In this document: piece after piece, positions 1 through 5,342 of the stretch | How the letters are laid out: the number at the start of each line of letters is the position of its first letter | How positions within the stretch are numbered: position 1 is the stretch's first letter | Assembly: GCA_003246795.1 (NCBI GenBank) | Contig: QKCS01000356.1 | Span: 1 to 5,342 of the forward strand | Length of the DNA: 5,342 nucleotides | Direction: 5' to 3' | DNA from: Alphaproteobacteria bacterium | GTDB taxonomy: Bacteria; Pseudomonadota; Alphaproteobacteria; Micropepsales; Micropepsaceae | The notes under the pieces: generated by a model | What the model was told of the DNA's origin: nothing | What the model saw: the letters and a program-made list of their open reading frames with translations, nothing else | Database searches by the model: none | Position numbers and translations under genes: made by a program

Positions 1-8
1 TTGTTGAC

Positions 9-800
9 TTAACGGCCTCTGAAACGCGGTGCGCGCTTTTCGAAGAAGGCTCCGACGGCCTCCTTGAAGTCCTCGCTCATTGTGGCGAGCAGCCATTGGT
101 CGGCGTCCATGTGCATGATCGCTTGGTCAAGGGCGCCGGAGACCTCGTTGATCGAGCGCTTGATCATCTGCACGGCGATGGGCGGCAGCGCCGCGAATTC
201 CTCGACCCACTCGCGCGCCCGGGCGTCGAGGGTCGTCCGCGGCACGACCTCGTCCAAGAAGCCCCAGGCGCGCATCGTCGCCGCGTCGAAGAGCTTGCCC
301 GACATGATCATCTGCTTGGCGCGTGCGGGGCCGATGAGGTGAACGCAGACCGGCAGCGCGTGCCACATGAGGTTGATGCCCACCTTGACCTCGCCGTAGC
401 CGATGCGCGCGTCCTCCGCCGCGACGCGGAAGTCGCAGGCGGTGGCGATGCAGGCGGCGCCGCCGGTCGCGATGCCTTGGATCGCGCAGATCGTCGGCTG
501 ATGAACCTCGCGAAGCGCGCGCATCATCGTGCCGCCGAGCTGAAGCTGGCGGCGGCGGATGAGCATCGATTGCGGGTCGCCTTGGAAGCGCGGCTGCTTG
601 AGGTCGGCGCCGACGGAAAAGTCCGGACCTTCGGCGCGCACGATGACGGCGCGGGTCTGCTCGTCCTTGGCGAAGTCGCGGGCGATGCGTTCGATGTCCT
701 CCATCATCTCGTTGGTGATGGCGTTGCGCCTTTCGGGACGGTTGATCGTGACGGCCGCGATGTGACCTTCGCGGCGGACTTCGATGAAGGACGAGGCCAT
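9..800 (-). CDS. Enoyl-CoA hydratase/isomerase family protein (crotonase fold), 263 aa
   Basis: This is a cytoplasmic crotonase-superfamily protein expected to act on acyl-CoA thioesters, for example in beta-oxidation or a related side pathway. The first oxyanion-hole segment is FSVGADLKQ (residues 61-69) and the second is the GG at 113-114 in IQGIATGGAAC. Aligned on rat mitochondrial hydratase, Glu137 (in GYGEVKVG) matches catalytic Glu164, but the Glu144 position is Cys117, exactly 20 residues earlier as in the rat enzyme. The usual PGAGG after the second Glu is replaced by NLMWHA. The C-terminal EDFKEAVGAFFEKRAPRF is the standard family ending, and the length is normal. The ATG at 798-800 is preferred over an in-frame GTG at 822-824 because it has a well-placed Shine-Dalgarno and because the likely promoter would start transcription at about the GTG. 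Stop is TAA. The crotonase fold is certain; hydratase activity is doubtful, and an isomerase or another crotonase reaction is possible. Confidence 0.93.
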   Translation of the reverse strand: MASSFIEVRREGHIAAVTINRPERRNAITNEMMEDIERIARDFAKDEQTRAVIVRAEGPDFSVGADLKQPRFQGDPQSMLIRRRQLQLGGTMMRALREVHQPTICAIQGIATGGAACIATACDFRVAAEDARIGYGEVKVGINLMWHALPVCVHLIGPARAKQMIMSGKLFDAATMRAWGFLDEVVPRTTLDARAREWVEEFAALPPIAVQMIKRSINEVSGALDQAIMHMDADQWLLATMSEDFKEAVGAFFEKRAPRFRGR

Positions 801-806
801 GGGGTT

Positions 807-813
807 CACCTCT
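807..813 (-). promoter_or_regulatory. Shine-Dalgarno of the crotonase gene
   Basis: Read on the minus strand this is AGAGGTG, followed by a 6-base spacer (AACCCC) and the ATG at 798-800. Its match and spacing decide the start in favour of the 263-residue form over the upstream GTG form of 271 residues. Confidence 0.65.
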
Positions 814-828
814 GGTCTGGCCACGCAG

Positions 829-856
829 ATTGCATTTGGCTTCGCGACAGGGTCAA
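829..856 (-). promoter_or_regulatory. Candidate sigma-70-type promoter for the crotonase gene
   Basis: On the minus strand, a -35 box TTGACC (851-856, five of six matches to TTGACA) is followed by a 16-base spacer and a -10 box TGCAAT (829-834, four of six matches to TATAAT). Transcription would start near 822, leaving a leader of about 20 bases that holds the ribosome binding site. TTGAC-type -35 boxes with a relaxed -10 are common in alphaproteobacteria. The position between the divergent genes fits, but this rests on motif reading only. Confidence 0.4.
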
Positions 857-868
857 GTTCGGCCCGCC

Positions 869-3289
869 ATGCACCGTTCGCTCGCCAACCCGCCCGTGTT
901 CGCCGTAACCCGCAAAGAACGCGGGTGCGTGACGTTGAGCGAAGAGCGCGGCTCCATCGTTCACATCTTTGTCCTCGAGGACGACGTCATGCGCGTCGCG
1001 GTTCTGCCGGACGGCGCATGGAAGATGCCGTCGACCTGGGCGATCGCGCCGGGCGCCGACGACGTTCCGGCGGAGGGACGGGCGCGGGAGGATCTGAGCG
1101 GATTCTCGTGTCCGGACTATGCGCTCTGCGAGGCGAAGGGCATTCTCACAATCGAGACGGCGCGACTGAGGCTTTCGATCAAGCTCGCCGGTTTCTCTTG
1201 CCGTTGGGCAATGAAGGTGAACGAGACGTGGGTGCCGATCGCGCGCGACCGGTTCACCCAGGCCTATGATTTCGGTTGGTGGGACGGGCGCGTGCGGCAC
1301 TATCTGCAGCGTGCCGACGATGAGAAGTTCTTCGGGCTTGGCGAAGTGTCGGGAGAGATGGATCGGGCAGGGCGGCGCATTCGGCTGTCGAACACGGACG
1401 CGCTCGGCTACAGCGCTCGCACGAGCGATCCGCTCTACAAGCACATTCCGTTCTATGTGACGTACAGCGCCAAGACGAAGGCCGCGTTTGGGATGTTCTA
1501 CGATACGCTGTCGGATTGCGCGTTCGATTTCGGGTGCGAGCGGTCGAACTATCACGGGCGTTATCGTCTGTTCGAGGCGGAGCACGGCGATCTCGACTTT
1601 TACGTGATTGCGGGGCCTGAGATCGCGGACGTCACGCGGCGGTTCACCTGGCTGACCGGGCGTCCGGCGTTCATGCCGAAATGGAGCCTCGGCTACTCGG
1701 GCTCGACGATGAGCTACACCGATGCATCTGACGCGCAGGCGCGGATGAACGAGTTCCTCGCGAAGTGCGCGGAGCACGACATCCTGTGCAGCTCGTTTCA
1801 TCTTTCGTCGGGTTACACGTCGATCGGGACGAAACGCTACGTGTTCAACTGGAACCGCGACAAGTTTCCCGATCCGGCGGCGTTCGTGGCTCACTACGGC
1901 GCGCACGGCGTGAAGCTCGTGCCGAACATCAAGCCGGCGCTTCTGACCGATCATCCGCTCTATGAGCATTGTGCGCGCGAAGGCTTCTTCATCAAGGACG
2001 CGGACGGCAAGCCGACGATTGCCTATTTTTGGGATTTCCTCGGCTCGTACATCGATTTTACGAATCCGCGCGCCGCGGCTTGGTGGAAGGCGCAGGTGCG
2101 CAAGGCTTTGCTCGACATCGGCATGACGGCGACGTGGAACGACAATAACGAGTGCGAGCTCAAGGATACGACCGCACAGACGGCATTCTTCGGCAAACCG
2201 CGCGCAGCGGTGGAGGCCAAGCCTCTGCAGAGCCTGCTGATGATCCGGGCGTCGCGCGAGGCGCAGTGCGAGCATGCGCCCGACCGGCGGCCTTACTTGG
2301 TGACGCGCGCGGGGTGTGCCGGGTTGCAGCGTTATGCGCAGACGTGGTCGGGCGACAACGCGACGTCGTGGGAGACCTTAAAATACAACATCCGTATGGG
2401 GTTGGGCCTGGCACTTTCCGGTGTTTCGAATGCGGGGCACGACGTCGGCGGGTTCGCGGGGAATGCGCCCGATGCGGAGCTCTTCCTGCGCTGGGTCGAA
2501 GCGGGAATCTTCATGCCGCGTTTTTCGATTCACTCGTGGAACGACGACGGCACGGTGAACGAGCCGTGGATGCATCCGGAGGTGACGCATCACGTGCGCG
2601 ACCTCATCAAGTTCCGTGCGCGGCTTCAGCCGTATCTCTACGACCTGATGTGGCGCTACGCCCAAGAGTTCGAACCGATCGTGCGGCCGACGTTCTACGA
2701 GTTTCCGCACGACGAACGGACCTTCGCGGACAACGACGAACTCATGCTTGGTCCGGCGTTGTTGGTGGCCTCTGTCGTCGAGGCGGACGCGGTGCGGCGG
2801 AGCGTGTATTTGCCGGACGGCGCCGACTGGTGCGACTATTGGCGGGGCGTGTTTCATTCCGGCGGGCAGACGGTTACCGTGCCAGCGGACTGGGGACAGC
2901 CGCCGCTGTTCGTGCGTGCGGGCAGTGCGCTGCCGCTCAACCTTGCGGCGCAGCGCTTTGCGAAACCGGCGGACGAGCGCGGCTTTTATGTCTTTCCGCA
3001 TCGTGATGCGGGCGCCTTCGAGACGAAAACGTTCGAGGACGACGGCGAGACGAACGCTTGTTTTCGCGGCGCGTTTGCGAAATGGACGATCCGCTGCGAG
3101 ACGACGGCACGCGATGTTGAGCTGTCGTTGTCGCGCTCCGGCTCGTTTGGCGCGCCGCTTAAAGCGCTACGCGCATTTCTTCCTTTTTCGGAGGCGCGGC
3201 GTGTGATCGTGAAAGGCGGGACGCTTCTCAACGACGTCCCGAGCGACGAAGGGCGGATGATTACGATCGGGTTTGCGACGCCAGTTTAG
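869..3289 (+). CDS. Glycoside hydrolase family 31 protein (alpha-glucosidase/alpha-xylosidase type), 806 aa
   Basis: This is a retaining alpha-glycosidase that would release sugars from the non-reducing end of alpha-linked oligosaccharides. The N-terminal beta-sandwich (about 1-255) contains FFGLGE (154-159) and the nearby LYKHIPFYVTY segment typical of GH31. The (beta/alpha)8 barrel starts near RPAFMPKWSLGY (265-276). The likely nucleophile is Asp425 in WNDNNE (423-428), and the likely acid/base is Asp496 in WSGDN (493-497). The GHDVGGF signature (523-529) and PRFSIHSW (His555) follow. The C-terminal beta region contains FEDDG (722-726), as in DUF5110-like GH31 tails. There is no signal peptide or membrane segment, so it is probably cytoplasmic. 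The ATG at 869 is chosen because the longer frame begins only at a TTG inside the divergent promoter; the Shine-Dalgarno is weak, and GTG codons at 896 and 929 are possible alternatives. GH31 membership is secure. The substrate (alpha-glucoside, alpha-xyloside, alpha-galactoside or other) is not determined. No transporter or sugar regulator is visible nearby. Confidence 0.95.
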   Translation: MHRSLANPPVFAVTRKERGCVTLSEERGSIVHIFVLEDDVMRVAVLPDGAWKMPSTWAIAPGADDVPAEGRAREDLSGFSCPDYALCEAKGILTIETARLRLSIKLAGFSCRWAMKVNETWVPIARDRFTQAYDFGWWDGRVRHYLQRADDEKFFGLGEVSGEMDRAGRRIRLSNTDALGYSARTSDPLYKHIPFYVTYSAKTKAAFGMFYDTLSDCAFDFGCERSNYHGRYRLFEAEHGDLDFYVIAGPEIADVTRRFTWLTGRPAFMPKWSLGYSGSTMSYTDASDAQARMNEFLAKCAEHDILCSSFHLSSGYTSIGTKRYVFNWNRDKFPDPAAFVAHYGAHGVKLVPNIKPALLTDHPLYEHCAREGFFIKDADGKPTIAYFWDFLGSYIDFTNPRAAAWWKAQVRKALLDIGMTATWNDNNECELKDTTAQTAFFGKPRAAVEAKPLQSLLMIRASREAQCEHAPDRRPYLVTRAGCAGLQRYAQTWSGDNATSWETLKYNIRMGLGLALSGVSNAGHDVGGFAGNAPDAELFLRWVEAGIFMPRFSIHSWNDDGTVNEPWMHPEVTHHVRDLIKFRARLQPYLYDLMWRYAQEFEPIVRPTFYEFPHDERTFADNDELMLGPALLVASVVEADAVRRSVYLPDGADWCDYWRGVFHSGGQTVTVPADWGQPPLFVRAGSALPLNLAAQRFAKPADERGFYVFPHRDAGAFETKTFEDDGETNACFRGAFAKWTIRCETTARDVELSLSRSGSFGAPLKALRAFLPFSEARRVIVKGGTLLNDVPSDEGRMITIGFATPV

Positions 3290-3295
3290 GGGCGA

Positions 3296-3322
3296 CGGGC
3301 CGGGACGATTCGCCCCGACCCG
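3296..3322. terminator. Possible bidirectional terminator hairpin between convergent genes
   Basis: CGGGCCGGG (3296-3304) can pair with CCCGACCCG (3314-3322) over a 9-base loop with a single C/A mismatch. An alternative pairing joins GGGGCGA (3289-3295) with TCGCCCC (3310-3316). It lies between the stop codons of two convergent genes, where a shared terminator would be expected. Neither strand has a T-run after the stem, so it is not a classical intrinsic terminator, and GC-rich DNA gives such stems by chance. Confidence 0.3.
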
Positions 3323-3331
3323 CCTTGCTCA

Positions 3332-5342
3332 TCAGCTGACCGGGAAGCCCCGATCGCGCATCAAGGCGTTGGTGTCGACGTCGCGGCCGCGGAATCGGCG
3401 GAATGCCTCGTCGGCCGGGATCGAGTTGCCGACGCTCATGATCGACGTTTCGAGAAGCTTGTCGGCCTTCTTGTTGTAGAGGCCGCCCATTTCCTGGAAG
3501 CCTTCGTAGACGTCGGCGGTCATCGCGTCGGCCCAGATGTAGACATAGTAGCCGGCCGAATAGCCGTCACCCGAGAAGATGTGACCGAAGGCCGTCGACG
3601 GGTGGCGGAGGACGATCTCCTTCGGCATGCCGATCTCTTTCAATGTCGCCTCCTCGAAGGCCTTGATGTCGATCGGTTTGTCGAGCGTCGCCGCCATATG
3701 GATCTTCATGTCGTAGATCGCGTTGGCGAGGTATTCGACCGTGTCGAAGCCCTGGTTGAAGTTCTTCGCCTTCAGGAGCTTGTCGACGAGCGCCTTCGGG
3801 ATCGGTTTGCCAGTCTGGTAGTGGACGGCGAATTTGTTCAACACCTCCGGCGTCTCGAGCCAGTATTCATTCACTTGGCTCGGGAACTCGACGAAATCGC
3901 GCTTGACGCTGGTGCCCGCGAGCGTCGGGTAGGTGACGTTCGAAAGCAGGCCATGCAGCGCGTGGCCGAATTCGTGGAACATCGTGCTGGCGTCGTCCCA
4001 CGAGATCAGCACGGGCTCGCCAGGTTTGCCTTTGATAAAGTTCGAGTTGTTCGAGACGATCGGCGTCACATCGCCCTTGAACTTCTCCTGCGTGCGGTAT
4101 TCGTTCATCCATGCGCCGGAGCTCTTGCCCGCGCGCGCGTAGGGATCGAAGTACCAAAGGCCGACCCGCTTGCCGCCGCGGCGCACTTCGTAGACCGACA
4201 TGTCGGGGTGATAGACGGGAACGTTCGACACTTTCACGAATTCAAGGCCGTACACCTGGCCCGCGGCCCAGAACATGCCTTCGCGGATCTTGTCGAGCTG
4301 GAAGTACTGCTTCACTTCGTTCTGATCGATATCGTACTTTGCCTTGCGCACCTTCTCCGCATAGTAGCGGTAGTCCCAAGGCTCGATCTTGATGTTCGCG
4401 CCTTCCTTGTCGGCGACCGCCTGCATGTCGGCGACTTCTTCCTTCACGCGGGCGACGGCGGCCGGCCACACCTTCATCATGAGGCCCATGGCCGCATCCG
4501 GCGTCTTGGCCATGTTGTCGTCGACGATCCAGTGCGCGTGCGTCGGGAAGCCGAGCAGGCGCGCGCGTTCGGCGCGCAACTGGAGTATTTCGCTCGCGAC
4601 CTTCTTGTTGTCGCGCTCGTTGTTGTTGTTGCCGCGGTTGTTCCACATGCGAAAGCCTTTTTCCCGCAGGGCGCGGTTATCGGCGAACATGAGGAATGGC
4701 TGCATCGACGAGCGCGTGTTCGTGAACACCCACTTGCCGGCTTGACCGCGTTCCTTGGCGGCCTCGGCGGCCGAGGTGCGGATCGACTCCGGAAGTCCGG
4801 CGAGATCCGCCTCTTTGTCGACGACGAGCGTGTATTGCTCTTCATCGCCCAGCTGGTTTTGGCTGAACTTCGTGAAGAGCGTCGCGAGGCGCTGGTTGAT
4901 TTCCTGCAACCGCTTCTTGTCGTCCGCCTTCAACGCCGCACCGCGCCGGGCGAAGCGGCGGTAATAGACGTCGGTCAGGCGCTGCTGCTCGGTGTTGAGA
5001 CCCGTGCTTTCGCGCGCGTCGTAGACTGACTTCAATCTGTCGAACAACGCTTCGTTCTGAATAATTTCGTCGAAGAAGGCCGCGAGGACGGGCGACATTT
5101 CTTCCTCGACCTTCTGCATCGCCTTGTCGTTCATGGTCGAGGTGTAGACACCGAAGAAGTTCGTCGCGCGGCCGAAGGGACGGCCCGAGTCTTCGAATGT
5201 GACGACCGTGTTTTCGAAGGTCGGCGCGGCCTTGCTGGAGGTGATCGCTTTGATCTCCGTACGCAGCAGATCCATGCTTTTGGCGAGCGCCGGTTTGAAG
5301 TCGGCCACCTTGACCTTGTCGAAACGCGGAATGCCGCCGTGC
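3332..5342 (-). CDS. dcp: M3 family zinc metallopeptidase, peptidyl-dipeptidase Dcp-like; 5' end cut by the window edge
   Basis: This is a zinc peptidase that would cleave short peptides; Dcp members remove C-terminal dipeptides. Of the gene, 669 codons are visible. The frame stays open to the edge, and residues 1-11 (HGGIPRFDKVK, encoded at 5309-5341) match the usual M3 beginning, so the in-frame GTG at 5306-5308 is internal and the true start lies outside. Counting from the first complete codon, the zinc-binding HEFGH is at 456-460 (bases 3962-3976) with catalytic Glu457, and the third zinc ligand is Glu485 in RDFVEFPSQ. HIFSGDGYSAGYYVY (587-601) supplies the His and Tyr residues that contact substrate in this family. 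The N-terminal helical part includes NRALREKGFRMWNNRG. The C-terminal GNSIPADEAFRRFRGRD is characteristic of Dcp rather than thimet-type oligopeptidases. E. coli Dcp has about 680 residues, so little may be missing unless there is a signal peptide. Whether it is exported cannot be seen. Stop is TGA. Confidence 0.95.
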   Translation of the reverse strand, partial: HGGIPRFDKVKVADFKPALAKSMDLLRTEIKAITSSKAAPTFENTVVTFEDSGRPFGRATNFFGVYTSTMNDKAMQKVEEEMSPVLAAFFDEIIQNEALFDRLKSVYDARESTGLNTEQQRLTDVYYRRFARRGAALKADDKKRLQEINQRLATLFTKFSQNQLGDEEQYTLVVDKEADLAGLPESIRTSAAEAAKERGQAGKWVFTNTRSSMQPFLMFADNRALREKGFRMWNNRGNNNNERDNKKVASEILQLRAERARLLGFPTHAHWIVDDNMAKTPDAAMGLMMKVWPAAVARVKEEVADMQAVADKEGANIKIEPWDYRYYAEKVRKAKYDIDQNEVKQYFQLDKIREGMFWAAGQVYGLEFVKVSNVPVYHPDMSVYEVRRGGKRVGLWYFDPYARAGKSSGAWMNEYRTQEKFKGDVTPIVSNNSNFIKGKPGEPVLISWDDASTMFHEFGHALHGLLSNVTYPTLAGTSVKRDFVEFPSQVNEYWLETPEVLNKFAVHYQTGKPIPKALVDKLLKAKNFNQGFDTVEYLANAIYDMKIHMAATLDKPIDIKAFEEATLKEIGMPKEIVLRHPSTAFGHIFSGDGYSAGYYVYIWADAMTADVYEGFQEMGGLYNKKADKLLETSIMSVGNSIPADEAFRRFRGRDVDTNALMRDRGFPVS

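Noticed and set aside
806..2275. 489-codon open frame on the minus strand opposite the GH31 gene
   Set aside because: Its translation is rich in Arg and low in complexity with no recognisable family motif, while the opposite strand encodes a complete GH31 protein. Strong third-position G/C bias leaves antisense frames open by chance.
2152..3006. 284-codon plus-strand frame within the GH31 gene in another phase
   Set aside because: It overlaps the conserved barrel and C-terminal part of GH31, and its composition (Arg, Ala and Gly) is typical of an out-of-phase reading of GC-rich coding DNA.
4619..4631. Short GTT repeat in the M3 peptidase gene
   Set aside because: It encodes part of an Asn-rich stretch (RGNNNNERDN) where Dcp-type proteins also have an Asn-rich segment, so it is explained by protein sequence and is too short to be a notable repeat.
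3581..5029. 482-codon open frame on the plus strand opposite the M3 peptidase gene
   Set aside because: It is rich in Arg, Val and Leu with no family signature and lies fully within the peptidase gene, whose catalytic motifs are intact. It is a shadow of codon bias.
1..5342. Possible metabolic or defence operon formed by the three genes
   Set aside because: The genes are divergent and convergent, not co-directional, and their functions (acyl-CoA, alpha-glycoside, peptide) share no clear pathway; nothing typical of a defence or mobile system is present.

Overview
The window carries three protein-coding genes, each its own transcription unit: an enoyl-CoA hydratase/isomerase family (crotonase) gene on the minus strand (9-800), a glycoside hydrolase family 31 gene on the plus strand (869-3289), and the 3' part of a zinc peptidase of family M3, most like peptidyl-dipeptidase Dcp, on the minus strand (3332 to beyond 5342). 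Genes 1 and 2 diverge from a 68-base spacer. Genes 2 and 3 converge on a 42-base spacer that contains a GC-rich imperfect hairpin.

The DNA is GC-rich with strong G/C preference at third codon positions, so long open frames appear opposite the real genes. Gene content and the TTGAC-type promoter suggest a proteobacterium, most likely an alphaproteobacterium. This is an inference from style and family composition; there is no rRNA or marker gene to fix it.

The genes do not form an obvious pathway. The crotonase would act on acyl-CoA thioesters, the GH31 enzyme on alpha-linked sugars (no signal peptide, so probably cytoplasmic on imported oligosaccharides), and the M3 peptidase on short peptides. 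No mobile element, CRISPR array, tRNA, rRNA, phage gene or defence system was seen.

The points most worth a second look are biochemical. The crotonase keeps only one of the two catalytic glutamates of true hydratases (Cys at the other site). The GH31 enzyme has an unusual WNDNNE nucleophile motif and an atypical substrate-pocket segment, so its substrate cannot be read from homology alone. I see no convincing new multi-gene system here; the region looks like ordinary chromosomal gene content.
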